From contig OX439006.1 in the NCBI GenBank assembly GCA_949316495.1, positions 43,296,918-43,360,917 on the forward strand: a DNA stretch of 64,000 bases. The letters are read 5' to 3'. Within the stretch, counting starts at the first letter, position 1, and every line of letters starts with the position of its first letter. Source of the stretch: Amphiduros pacificus. Taxonomy: Eukaryota > Annelida > Polychaeta > Phyllodocida > Hesionidae. The position numbers were made by a program, and so were the translations under genes. The notes beneath the pieces are model-generated. The model worked only from the letters and a program-made list of their open reading frames with translations, did not search any database and was not told the DNA's origin. Shown here in pieces: positions 24,001 through 35,430 of this stretch.

Positions 24001-27000
24001 TAGGTCGAATATATTGACTTTGCCAGGGAAAAAGGGCTATTCCATTGAACTCAGATTTATGCTCTCATATTGAGGGGGCTAGACGTAATCTAGACATGTC
24101 TACCAAGTATGTCTAAGGCCCCATTAGTCAATCAAAAGTCCTTTTAGTACTCTCCATCCCTCCTCCCCAACCTCATACCAGTCAGTAGGTCGAATATATT
24201 GACTTTGTCAGGGGAAAAGGGCTATTCCATTGAACTCAGATTTATGCTCTCATATTGAGGGGGCTAGACATAATCTAGACATGTCTACCAAGTATGTCTA
24301 AGGCCCCATTAGTCAATCAAAAGTCCTTTTAGTACTCTCCCCCCCTCCCCAACCTCATACCAGTCACTAGGTCGAATATATTGACTTTGCCAGGGAAAAA
24401 GGGCTATTCCATTGAACTCAGATTTATGCTCTCATATTGAGGGGGCTAGACGTAATCTAGACATGTCTACCAAGTATGTCTAAGGCCCCATTAGTCAATC
24501 AAAAGTCCTTTTAGTACTCTCCATCCCTCCTCCCCAACCTCATACCAGTCAGTAGGTCGAATATATTGACTTTGTCAGGGGAAAAGGGCTATTCCATTGA
24601 ACTCAGATTTATGCTCTCATATTGAGGGGGCTAGACATAATCTAGACATGTCTACCAAGTATGTCTAAGGCCCCATTAGTCAATCAAAAGTCCTTTTAGT
24701 ACTCTCCCCCCCTCCCCAACCTCATACCAGTCACTAGGTCGAATATATTGACTTTGCCAGGGAAAAAGGGCTATTCCATTGAACTCAGATTTATGCTCTC
24801 ATATTGAGGGGGCTAGACGTAATCTAGACATGTCTACCAAGTATGTCTAAGGCCCCATTAGTCAATCAAAAGTCCTTTTAGTACTCTCCCCCCCCTCCCC
24901 AACCTCATACCAGTCACTAGGTCGAATATATTGACTTTGCCAGGGGAAAAGGGCTATTCCATTGAACTCAGATTTATGCTCTCATATTGAGGGGGCTAGA
25001 CGTAATCTAGACATGTCTACCAAGTATGTCTAAGGCCCCATTAGTCAATCAAAAGTCCTTTTAGTACTCTCCATCCCTCCTCCCCAACCTCATACCAGTC
25101 AGTAGGTCGAATATATTGACTTTGCTAGGGAAAAAGGGCTATTCCATTGAACTCAGATTTATGCTCTCATATTGAGGGGGCTAGACGTAATCTAGACATG
25201 TCTACCAAGTATGTCTAAGGCCCCATTAGTCAATCAAAAGTCCTTTTAGTACTCTCCATCCCTCCTCCCCAACCTCATACTAGTCAGTAGGTCGAATATA
25301 TTGACTTTGTCAGGGGAAAAGGGCTATTCCATTGAACTCAGATTTATGCTCTCATATTGAGGGGGCTAGACATAATCTAGACATGTCTACCAAGTATGTC
25401 TAAGGCCCCATTAGTCAATCAAAAGTCCTTTTAGTACTCTCCCCCCCTCCCCAACCTCATACCAGTCACTAGGTCGAATATATTGACTTTGCCAGGGAAA
25501 AAGGGCTATTCCATTGAACTCAGATTTATGCTCTCATATTGAGGGGGCTAGACGTAATCTAGACATGTCTACCAAGTATGTCTAAGGCCCCATTAGTCAA
25601 TCAAAAGTCCTTTTAGTACTCTCCCCCCCTCCCCAACCTCATACCAGTCAGTAGGTCGAATATATTGACTTTGCCAGGGAAAAAGGGCTATTCCATTGAA
25701 CTCAGATTTATGCTCTCATATTGAGGGGGCTAGACGTAATCTAGACATGTCTACCAAGTATGTCTAAGGCCCCATTAGTCAATCAAAAGTCCTTTTAGTA
25801 CTCTCCCCCCCCTCCCCAACCTCATACCAGTCAGTAGGTCGAATATATTGACTTTGCCATGGGAAAAGGGCTATTCCATTGAACTCAGATTTATGCTCTC
25901 ATATTGAGGGGGCTAGACGTAATCCAGACATGTCTACCAAGTATGTCTAAGGCCCCATTAGTCAATCAAAAGTCCTTTTAGTACTCTCCCCCCCCTCCCC
26001 AACCTCATACCAGTCAGTAGGTCGAATATATTGACTTTGCCAGGGGAAAAGGGCTATTCCATTGAACTCAGATTTATGCTCTCATATTGAGGGGGCTAGA
26101 CGTAATCTAGACATGTCTACCAAGTATGTCTAAGGCCCCATTAGTCAATCAAAAGTCCTTTCAGTACTCTCCCCCCCCTCCCCAACCTCATACCAGTCAG
26201 TAGGTCGAATATATTGACTTTGCTAGGGAAAAAGGGCTATTCCATTGAACTCAGATTTATGCTCTCATATTGAGGGGGCTAGACGTAATCTAGACATGTC
26301 TACCAAGTATGTCTAAGGCCCCATTAGTCAATCAAAAGTCCTTTTAGTACTCTCCCCCCCTCCCCAACCTCATACCAGTCAGTAGGTCGAATATATTGAC
26401 TTTGCTAGGGAAAAAGGGCTATTCCATTGAACTCAGATTTATGCTCTCATATTGAGGGGGCTAGACGTAATCTAGACATGTCTACCAAGTATGTATAAGG
26501 CCCCATTAGTCAATCAAAAGTCCTTTTAGTACTCTCCATCCCTCCTCCCCAACCTCATACCAGTCAGTAGGTCGAATATATTGACTTTGTCAGGGGAAAA
26601 GGGCTATTCCATTGAACTCAGATTTATGCTCTCATATTGAGGGGGCTAGACATAATCTAGACATGTCTACCAAGTATGTCTAAGGCCCCATTAGTCAATC
26701 AAAAGTCCTTTTAGTACTCTCCCCCCCTCCCCAACCTCATACCAGTCAGTAGGTCGAATATATTGACTTTGCCAGGGGAAAAGGGCTATTCCATTGAACT
26801 CAGATTTATGCTCTCATATTGAGGGGGCTAGACGTAATCTAGACATGTCTACCAAGTATGTCTAAGGCCCCATTAGTCAATCAAAAGTCCTTTTAGTACT
26901 CTCCCCCCCTCCCCAACCTCATACCAGTCAGTAGGTCGAATATATTGACTTTGCTAGGGAAAAAGGGCTATTCCATTGAACTCAGATTTATGCTCTCATA

Positions 27001-27803
27001 TTGAGGGGGCTAGACGTAATCTAGACATGTCTACCAAGTATGTCTAAGGCCCCATTAGTCAATCAAAAGTCCTTTTAGTACTCTCCATCCCTCCTCCCCA
27101 ACCTCATACCAGTCAGTAGGTCGAATATATTGACTTTGTCAGGGGAAAAGGGCTATTCCATTGAACTCAGATTTATGCTCTCATATTGAGGGGGCTAGAC
27201 ATAATCTAGACATGTCTACCAAGTATGTCTAAGGCCCCATTAGTCAATCAAAAGTCCTTTTAGTACTCTCCCCCCCTCCCCAACCTCATACCAGTCAGTA
27301 GGTCGAATATATTGGCTTTGCCAGGGAAAAAGGGCTATTCTATTGAACTCAGATTTATGCTCTCATATTGAGGGGGCTAGACGTAATCTAGACATGTCTA
27401 CCAAGTATGTCTAAGGCCCCATTAGTCAATCAAAAGTCCTTTTAGTACTCTCCCCCCCTCCCCAACCTCATACCAGTCAGTAGGTCGAATATATTGACTT
27501 TGCCAGGGGAAAAGGGCTATTCCATTGAACTCAGATTTATGCTCTCATATTGAGGGGGCTAGACGTAATCTAGACATGTCTACCAAGTATGTCTAAGGCC
27601 CCATTAGTCAATCAAAAGTCCTTTTAGTACTCTCCCCCCCTCCCCAACCTCATACCAGTCAGTAGGTCGAATATATTGACGTTGCTAGGGAAAAAGGGCT
27701 ATTCCATTGAACTCAGATTTATGCTCTCATATTGAGGGGGCTAGACGTAATCTAGACATGTCTACCAAGTATGTCTAAGGCCCCATTAGTCAATCAAAAG
27801 TCT
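18015..27803 (-). repeat. Right satellite arm: 54 monomers of about 182 bp
   Basis: Fifty-four occurrences of the ATTAGTCAATCAAAAGT block, all inverted relative to the left arm. Alternating spacer types (CCCCCCCTCCCC versus CCATCCCTCCTCCCC) and linked variants (TTTGTCAGGGG with CATAATCTAG; CACTAGGTCG with TTTGCCAGGG) recur in blocks of two to four units, which indicates higher-order repeats and recent unequal exchange. The most diverged units lie next to the core, and the outermost units are nearly identical to those of the left arm. Confidence 0.95.
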
Positions 27804-28019
27804 TTGAGATCATTTAAAAAACATTTCTAAGTTATAAATGTATAAAAATTGGATTTATTGCGAATAAAAATGATATATCCGCTTTTGACAGGGTATATAT
27901 CCTTTTATATCCTGTTTTGACCCATATCCTATAAGTGTGTATAGATATATACTTGGAGGCATACTTTGAAAAAAACGTCAAATATCAAATATCAAATATC
28001 AAATGAACTTCACGCTCGT
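27802..28019 (-). repeat. Right terminal inverted repeat, 218 bp
   Basis: Exact reverse complement of 13,883-14,100 as far as I can see, ending ...CTTCACGCTCGT. Confidence 0.95.
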
Positions 28020-28028
28020 CTTTACACC
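28020..28028. repeat. Target-site duplication, right copy (CTTTACACC)
   Basis: Exact copy of 13,874-13,882, followed by the continuation of the split dispersed repeat. Confidence 0.93.
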
Positions 28029-28110
28029 TTAGGATTAAATGATTTTCTGATAAATGACCATTAATAAAGTTATATACAATAGGTTATGTGGATCAGTGAG
28101 GTTTTAGGGC
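28029..28110 (+). repeat. Right half of the split dispersed repeat
   Basis: ATAAATGACCATTAATAA and the following bases correspond to ATAAATGACCATTTATAA at 2600. Similarity fades after about 28,110. Confidence 0.6.
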
Positions 28111-28719
28111 TCAGGTGTGGTATATAGGTGCCGATGGACTATGAGAGAGACTGACCCCGGGACGATGCTGCTGCAGCTGCCTACACACAATCAATAACAA
28201 GTACAGTGCACCATTTGAAAAAAAAACCTCAGAATAATTGGGTTATCATTTAATAAGTAAAAGACCACACATCGGACAATAATTACATCCAAAAATACAT
28301 TTTTGGTGTTGCAAATGATCCGCAGAAATGAATTGTTGTATAAGTCTTAATCAATTAATTTATTATCAGATGACTAATTGGCCACGTACATGTGTACTCC
28401 TATCGGGAGTAAGTGTGTAATTAGGCTTCACTTTCAGTGACGTTTTGGTGTATGCAAATAATTTCACCTCTATAATCTAATTTGTAAATAATTTCATACG
28501 TGAAATACCGATAGTTCTTTGCCTCATAAAGGCAACATTGTATCAACTTTGATCGATGGTTTATTTTGTCTTGAATTGTTATTAACATTATTGTCTACAG
28601 GATGCGTCTTCTGGTTCGCGTGTTCACTTCCGTCTCAGTACCCTGCAGCGGGTTATAAAAGGGTCGATGATTTTACTCCAATACAGTGTATATATATTTG
28701 TTCTCGTTTGTATCCACAG
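28111..28719. other. Non-coding stretch, nothing recognised
   Basis: AT-rich, no repeat resolved. The ORF at 28,519-28,809 (96 residues) has no motif. Confidence 0.45.
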
Positions 28720-28793
28720 GTGGGAAAGAGGGCACTGCTAACACACTTCCTGTTATGGCGAACAAGACGTTCCAAACAATACAGGATTGTCAG
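28720..28793 (+). other. Exon-like segment (74 bp), speculative
   Basis: A pyrimidine-rich TTGTTCTCGTTTGTATCCAC precedes an AG acceptor at 28,719, and CAG|GTGCATG follows at 28,793. The segment is open in a frame reading GKEGTANTLPVMANKTFQTI and QDCQ, which has ordinary protein-like composition. No neighbouring exon can be tied to it, and such splice-like pairs occur by chance, so this is a candidate only. Confidence 0.15.
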
Positions 28794-28979
28794 GTGCATG
28801 TGTTATTAATGTGTCATTTTCACAAACATTTCCATCGCAGGTTTGGTAGACTGCATGTACTGAGTGTATAAAGGGGAATACTTAGCAAGAAAAACACAGA
28901 TATGGTATCTCATGACAAAGCTAGAATTGCTGAATCTCACAAACCCTTGCCATGAAACATTTATAATTACAATATTCAT

Positions 28980-30655
28980 ACTCCTACGAATATGGAATGG
29001 TTACCTGGTGATAAAACTCACCATATGTTTCCAAAAGAAAAGTGTAGTTCAGATCTGAGCATTATTACTACACATATTTCTTTATTCAAATTGTGGTTTT
29101 ACTTGACATTTAAAATAATGATGGCAATATTTGATATTATTTTTAAATATAAAAATTGTAATTCTATATTGTTAACAGCGTTTAAACAACTGTGAAACGA
29201 AAGAACTGTTTGGGAGACATTGACACCACTTCTAAGAGGTGATCTTTGCACATTTGAGCACATGCATTTTTGGCTGATCTCACTGGAAAACAGAGAATTA
29301 TTCACACAGGTGACATGTGACCTGTTGATTTCCATCATGACTGACATTTTGAAAATCTTGGATATTGTTTTGGAAGAAATAATATACCAATCTGATGGAA
29401 TGAGCATTGTTTGCAGGTATGTGTTAAAGGTTGATGAATTGTTATAACACCTTGGATATGTACAGTCCATGTTTATATTGAAATGTGGATCCAGGCAAAA
29501 TCTTGAGTGAGTAATCTTGCTATGAGAAAAGGCTAAAGCAGATAAGAAATATCATATTGCACTTGATATATTCATACACGCTCAAGGTTGGCCTCATGGC
29601 CAACTTACTTGAAGTTTAAAATCCATAATAAATTCTTGGAATTGGATCCATGTTAAAGTTACTTTGTAAATAGAATATGAAGATTTCATATTTGCATTCT
29701 ATATTAAGTTTCAATTCCATATTTTCTGATGTGCATATTGCTAAAATAAAACTTCAAAATGAAGATGTCAAAAACGTTCTTGTCCCAACCAAAGAAGTAG
29801 ATATCTGCAACTCATGTCTCAATTAAATCTAAGACACCCTTTTCCAAGTTGATTCTCTGTAGGATGGTATATAAGATAAACATATTATTACTTCCATTGA
29901 ATATGAAGTGTGTCAGATAAAGTGCAGACAAATTTTATACAAAATATATATTTAATTTGAACTCAAAACAGAAAATTGTAATAAAACAAAGTCAGTGACT
30001 GGAGTGTTGTGATAAGCCTCATAGATGTTGGTTTCATAGGGAGCTAACTTGTTGATATTTATTTTTATTTTTTATTTGTTTATTTATTATAGTGACACAT
30101 GTTACAAATAATAGCAAAATTTAAACAAAAAATAACATAACATCCACCCATTTTGGGTTATGAGTCACTCTGATATAAAATATTACTAATTGACCTGGCG
30201 CCAGTGTACATGTAATACATTGACAATAAAGAGAAAAATGTGACATTTTCTTAATTATAAAGTAACTTCCTTCGTTTCATATAGCAATTATATAAACAGT
30301 CTCCAGTGCATTTGACTAAATCCTCATCATTCATTAAAATATAAAGCTTCACATCATCATCATATTCAAGAAAATCATTATAAGATTCCATTGCATTTGT
30401 GAACAGAGCATTTCTATATAAAGTATAGCATGGACATCTTAACAGAAAGTGAATTTCATCTTCCACATCATTATGATCACATAATTCACATATTCTGAAG
30501 TGCCAATATATGTACTCAATGAGTTCATTCATAATAGAAATCAAGATGGCCGAATACTGGTTGAAAATGTAAAAATGTAATCCCACTAACACCCCGTTAT
30601 CACCTGAGTCAAGGTGGTCAGCTCTTCTCCAGAACATGTGATATGTGTCAATTAT
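28980..30655 (+). repeat. Long dispersed repeat, copy 1 (interrupted by a LINE)
   Basis: Collinear with 44,020-46,370. Shared landmarks include TTATTACTACACATATTTC, CAAATTGTGGTTT, GGAGACATTGACACCA, TTGATTTCCATCATSACTGA, GTTTGCAGGTATG, TTGCACTKGATATATTCAT, GTCAGTGACTGGASTGTTGT and CTCAATGAGKTCAYTCAT. Divergence is substantial. No coding content is recognisable in the shared parts, so the family is unknown. Comparison with copy 2 shows that 30,058-30,507 is an insertion here. Confidence 0.85.
30058..30507 (-). mobile_element. 5'-truncated non-LTR retrotransposon (LINE) 3' end
   Basis: On the minus strand it encodes FRICELCDHNDVEDEIHFLL then RCPCYTLYRNALF, the cysteine/histidine motif (C-x2-C ... 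H-x4-C) that follows the reverse transcriptase in many invertebrate LINE ORF2 proteins, ending at RRKLLYN and a stop near 30,251. About 190 bp of 3' UTR and an A-rich (AAATA)n tail follow. The paralogous copy at 46,229 reads straight through, giving the empty site. Only about the last 85 residues of ORF2 remain; the ORF start at 30,637 lies in the host repeat, not the LINE. CR1/Jockey-type is plausible but unproven. Confidence 0.8.
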
Positions 30656-30863
30656 TAATCAGTACAAGGCATCCTTACATTTTACCCAAACCTCCACATA
30701 AAGCTCTCAAAGTTTATCAGTGTGTGATGGGTCGTGTTTATTTTCACGGTTATAGCAAAGATGTAGTGAGGAGAGAAATGTTCTATCATTCTGTTTGTCC
30801 GTCACATTTGTCCTCTAGAACAATTGTCCAAATTATCATGTTAATTCATCATTTTGAAGCAAT
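30656..30863. other. Spacer, nothing recognised
   Basis: A 74-residue ORF covers it without motif. It separates the dispersed repeat from the 0.4-kb duplicated block. Confidence 0.4.
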
Positions 30864-31277
30864 TTGATTGGAGTTTATGTAAGTGAAAAGCGACTTATAT
30901 AATGAAATAGATCGAAATAGATACAAGAAAAGGACATCGATGAGAATGAAGAGCAACAGAACAGAATAGTAATATAATAACATCTGTCTGTATCTTATTA
31001 CGATAGTCTGGTCTGATATGGAAGATGGCGACCCCCAATAATTTCACCCCTGGTTACCTATACACCGGTTTATAAGGTAAGGCATTAAGTACTATCAAGT
31101 TAGAGAACTTTATTTAATCATTATCATCCAAATTATCTCATCTTCATTTGGTTGAGTTCATACATTTAGATAATGTTGAGTGATAATTAAGGTGGCATTG
31201 AGTGACCTTGGATTGAGTGACCTCATTCAGACCTTAGTAATCAGTTATCTTGGGATTCCAAATACCTTCTTCCTAAC
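30864..31277 (+). repeat. 0.4-kb direct duplication, copy 1
   Basis: Nearly identical to 32,528-32,913 over its first 230 bp (from TTGATTGGAGTT through CCGGTTTATAAGGTAAGGCA), then more diverged with small indels to ACCTTCTTCCT. The two copies are 1.66 kb apart in the same orientation. Confidence 0.93.
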
Positions 31278-32527
31278 GGAGAATACGCTGTGTGTAATGT
31301 CCCTACAAAGATATACTAGCAGTCGTTTTGAGTAAAAACAAATGCAGATAAAAGTGGGCTTAGTGTCATCTGAGTCTATTTCAGGTCCACATCCGCAATT
31401 AGTCTGCCTCTAATACCAGGCCTCTCTGCATGTATACCATTAGCATTTAATCATTCACGGACATTTAATCTGCACTAAATATTCCATATGTTCACGCAGC
31501 CTTTTCAGTCTGCTTCGTGGCATAAGTTATTGATGTCTAATGTTTGCGCATCATTACCAGAAATGGGAGACATTGAACATGAAATTAGTAGTACAAGCCT
31601 TCCTATTGCAGTAGACGCATAGCGTCACATTTACCAAGCATAAATGCCGCCAAAAAGAGAACACATTATCCATTTTATACACATACTCATGAAACAATAT
31701 TAAGTAACTTCCCCATATTGGAGAAATAAAATAAATATATACATTTTGCAAAAAGAGATCAGCTATCAAATGAGGTATTCCACCTGTGTCTATATTTAAT
31801 ACATTTGATATCATCAGATTTTTTCTATTGTAAATTTTGTCCAGATAAGACAATGTCTTATATTAAGAGAGTTTGTCATTGTTTTTATAAGTAATATCAT
31901 GATTAAAGCAACTTATGAGGGATCATTTTCTGAAATTGCACTTACATTTTATACATATATAAAGCTTTAAAAGATTACATTGGATTAATTTAAAGTCTTT
32001 CAGTTTTAATCTCTTTCAATTTTAAAGTCTTCAATTTTAAAGTCTTTCAATTTAAAAATCATTTTTTCCCCCAGATTTCACTTGAAAATCTATCCAAAAT
32101 TTATAAATTGCTCTAATATTGTTACTTGTTACCAAATTGATGAACAAATTGATAGATAAGGTTTCTACATAAGGGCAAAGGTCACTTTAAAGTTACTGGC
32201 AATATTTTGTTACAATAGCCTACCAAGGTCCACGTTCAGTCATGATTCATTTGTGGATGTATCCCAAACTGTAAAAAAGTAATAGGCCTATGTCTGCCAT
32301 TTATACTGATTGCTCATCACAATGTTCAGGTGCTTTGTAATAATACGTGAAGTGAAATGAATTTTGTAATGTCCAAACATACAGTATGTATATTTAACTT
32401 GAGGTGGACTTGTACTGCAAATCCGACAAAGAAACAAAGACAAAGAAAGTCAATAAAACAACTGATATGAGACCCTCGAGGTGCATGCATTCCCTATAAA
32501 AGTAATAATAGTTTAACTTCCAGCAGC
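31278..32527. other. Sequence between the direct duplicates, nothing recognised
   Basis: AT-rich. A 99-residue minus-strand ORF (31,554-31,853) has no recognisable motif. A short ATTTTAAAGTCTTTCA-type repeat lies at 31,990-32,055. Confidence 0.45.
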
Positions 32528-32913
32528 TGATTGGAGTTGATGTAAGTGAAAAGCGACTTGTATAATAAAATAGATCGAAATAGATACAAGAAAAGGACAT
32601 CGATGAGAATGAAGAGCAACAGAACAGAATAGTAATATAATAACATCTGTCTGTATCTTATTACGATAGTCTGGTCTGATATGGAAGATGACGACCCCCA
32701 ATAATTTCACCCCTGGTTACCTATACACCGGTTTATAAGGTAAGGCAACTTATAGAACTTTATCTAATCATTATCATCCAAATTATCTCTTCTTCATTAG
32801 GTTGAGTTCATACATTTAGATAATGCAGAGTGATAACTAAGGTGACATTAAGTGACCTTGTTCAGACCTTTGTGATCAGTTATCTCGGGATTCCTAATAC
32901 CTTCTTCCTGATG
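32528..32913 (+). repeat. 0.4-kb direct duplication, copy 2
   Basis: Second copy of 30,864-31,277. It lacks a TTAAGTACTATCAAG-type segment after GGTAAGGCA and the ATTGAGTGACCTTG duplication, so the two have diverged partly by short repeat-unit gain or loss. Confidence 0.93.
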
Positions 32914-33963
32914 GTTTCTTCTAATAAGGAAAGATCCATTACACTTAATCAATAGATAATTCTATATGTTGTATATTTTCGAAGAAACCACTGTCCTCTA
33001 GTTATGCCACCTCTCTTAATGAAGGCATCATTACATTATCACATATACATGATAACAGAAACCACCGCCATTTTATTTTGTCAGTAAATATATCAAAGAA
33101 ATATATCTGAATGTACTGCAGTATTTCATTCACACCAATCCGCCTGGGAAGCACAAATGAAGAAATAAGGCAGTGCGCAGACAGGCATCTCACTGTGTGA
33201 AGACAAGCGCAGACCTGAGAACCTCATAAAATACCCTACCTCGGTTAGGAAACTTCATCCAAGAAAGAACAAAAATATGATTCCTCTATTCAAAACAAAC
33301 TTTACTTCCACCAAGAGAGGATTGAAAAAGCACCAAGTGCTAATACGCTCGGTGCACCCTGATGCCGGTGGCAAATAAACAGAACATACTTGAGGCAAAT
33401 GCTGGCCTCTCTTGGCCGTCCTAGGGGCAGAGCCGTGAGAAGCTGGCTACCTGACAGACAGAAGCATCAAGTGTGGAGAGATATACACACAAATGCTTCA
33501 AACTGGAAACATCATGTCAACCTGTACAAGATGCAGAGCTCCGTGCCTCTGGAGTGGTTGGTGCACATTTCATTCACTGTAATGTAAACTACATCCTTCA
33601 TGTGAATTCTGTGCTATTATGTCATTGAAAACTTGGTGTAAAATGTACAAAACAACAAGTATCATTTGGTATAGAAATGAATTAAATGGTGTAATCCAAA
33701 CGGGAAATATGTGTTGAAAAAAAACATTGTGCACAGAGTGACACTCCATGACATATTTGTTTTAAGTCAAAATAGATAATGTTTTAATAAGTTTATTTAG
33801 TGATATTTATATTTACAATATTTTAAGAATATATTAAATAATCTATTTACCATACGAATTCTGGATGTCATATTAAAAGGTATCGAGAAAAGATGGAAAC
33901 ACAGACTTAATATCTTCAAATATACGAACAATAATCAATTTCAAATGGACCCGGGCAGCTAAT
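32914..33963. other. Non-coding stretch, nothing recognised
   Basis: Includes a somewhat GC-richer segment (33,390-33,590) open for 65 residues (RQMLASLGRPRGRAVRSWLP...), with no domain recognised and no splice context. Confidence 0.4.
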
Positions 33964-34095
33964 ATAGGAAACAAATTCATAGAAATGCACATTATATTAG
34001 GGCATGGTCGATTATGAAAGGAGCTGTCAATAGGAAACAAATTCATAGAAATGCACATTATATTAGGGCATGGTCGATTATGAAAGGAGCTGTCA
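33964..34095. repeat. Perfect 66-bp tandem duplication
   Basis: Two identical 66-bp units (ATAGGAAACAAATTCATAGA... to ...GGAGCTGTCA). Perfect identity indicates a very recent event. Because 66 is a multiple of three, the minus-strand ORF through it shows a doubled 22-residue peptide, but no gene is implied. Confidence 0.95.
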
Positions 34096-35224
34096 ATTGA
34101 GTTGTCAATGGAGTCGTGAAGTGTAAGTTTGTGTTTATAACGCCATGGCAACCCATTGTTTCAACCAAGGAATAGTCACCCTTTGATCTGATACATGTTG
34201 CCGCCAGTATACACATTTTTCTAACAAAAAATATGACATCATAATAAATGGGTTAGGTAAAATAATGTGTGCCTCTTGACATATTTATTGTCTAGGTACA
34301 TCCTTGCAAGTGGATTAGCAAGTAGAAGCCAACATTATAAATACAGGTGCTCACGGATGGTTGAGATGTCAACAACATAAATTGTATATCAAAATTTTTC
34401 TGTGCGAATATTCTTAAATATATTCTGTACACAAAATTCTTATAGGTTTACAAAAATACAAATATTTCTGTCAGGATATCTGAAGAAAAAAAAGTTTTTC
34501 AATGTTGCATCAATGTGAAATCATTTTGCTGGGCATATAAATGGAAAAGACACAAATGCATAAAGATTTTTAAGTGAACATCAGGAGAGCGAAAATAACA
34601 AAGAATGATTCATGGTATACCTTGCCACTGAAGGTGTGAATAGTTGCTATAGTTACTTGAGTGAACGGTACATCACGTTAGGGATTCTAATTGGCTGCAA
34701 GTGCGGTAAGGCAAACAATGGTAAGTAGAGACATGTGTGTGTGTGTGTGTGTCTAAAATATCATTAAATGGTGTACAATTGTGAGATCAGAGGAGCATTT
34801 CACTAGCCATATATTAAGGTCTAAATATAGTCTACGGTGATTCAAAATCGTTGCAATTATTTAAAAAGTCATATTCTCGGGTCATACATGTATATCAATT
34901 CACGGAATGGCGACAACACGCATTGCACCTTTGATACGGCGTCAGATCCCCACCACTTCCCAAGGTTATACTGAGTTCAGACAGGTGTCTGAGGTTGGAG
35001 TGTTTGGGGAGCCAAGCCTAACAATACATCTAACTAGCATAGCTCAATTAACCTGTCAGTAAATCAAAGTACCAGGGGGCGGTAATCAGGTGTGAAACAG
35101 AGACAACCACAATAAAGTGGTACAATGTCGCTGAGACGTCCATCTTTGGTACAGTTAGAAAAGCTCTGATATTATCTTATACGTAATAAATATTTATGAA
35201 ATTCCAAAAATTGTATTTTTGGAA
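34096..35224. other. Non-coding stretch with a short GT microsatellite
   Basis: The only structured element is a (TG)n run at 34,734-34,751. No gene is seen. Confidence 0.5.
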
Positions 35225-35430
35225 AAGTACACTTATACAAATAAGATAAGTACACTTATACAAATAAGATAAGTACATTTCTACAAATAAGATAAGTACA
35301 CTTCTACAAATAAGATAAGTACATTTATACAATGTCAAATAAGAAAAGCACAATTTTACAAATAAGATAAGTAATCTTATACAAATGAATTATGTACACA
35401 TTTACAAATAAGATAAATACACTTTAACAA
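35225..35430. repeat. Short tandem array, 23-bp unit
   Basis: About nine degenerate units built on ACAAATAAGATAAGTACACT, with TTATA/TTCTA alternation and a few 6-8-bp length changes near 35,330-35,410. Confidence 0.85.

Larger units (their letters stand above)
13883..28019. mobile_element. 14.1-kb foldback DNA transposon with satellite-filled arms
   Basis: Both ends carry the same 218-bp terminal inverted repeat (ACGAGCGTGAAGTTCATTTG inward), which I compared base by base and find identical. Inside come 14 tandem monomers of about 182 bp in plus orientation, a 1.4-kb core, and 54 monomers in minus orientation. A perfect 9-bp duplication flanks it. Nine-base duplications with long, tandemly repeated inverted arms are the hallmark of Drosophila FB elements, now usually placed near Mutator-like transposons; sea-urchin TU elements share the design. 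No transposase ORF is visible (largest core ORF 86 residues, no motif), so it is non-autonomous. Identical tips imply recent insertion or homogenisation between arms. Confidence 0.92.

Noticed and set aside
14100-27803. CRISPR array
   Set aside because: Units of about 182 bp are repeated throughout with no unique spacers, in a eukaryotic inverted-repeat transposon.
14100-27803. Helitron-type 'pearl' element with tandem core
   Set aside because: Those lack terminal inverted repeats and target duplications; this element has both.
13883-28019. Polinton/Maverick or LTR element
   Set aside because: Nine-base target duplication (not 6 or 4-6), inverted rather than direct termini, and no polymerase, integrase or capsid-like ORFs.
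30251-30637. 128-residue ORF as a gene
   Set aside because: The C-terminal part is a LINE ORF2 remnant and the N-terminal part is unrelated host repeat; the fusion arises from the insertion.
33390-33587. 65-residue Arg-rich ORF as a host exon
   Set aside because: No splice context, no recognisable domain, and not distinguishable from chance.
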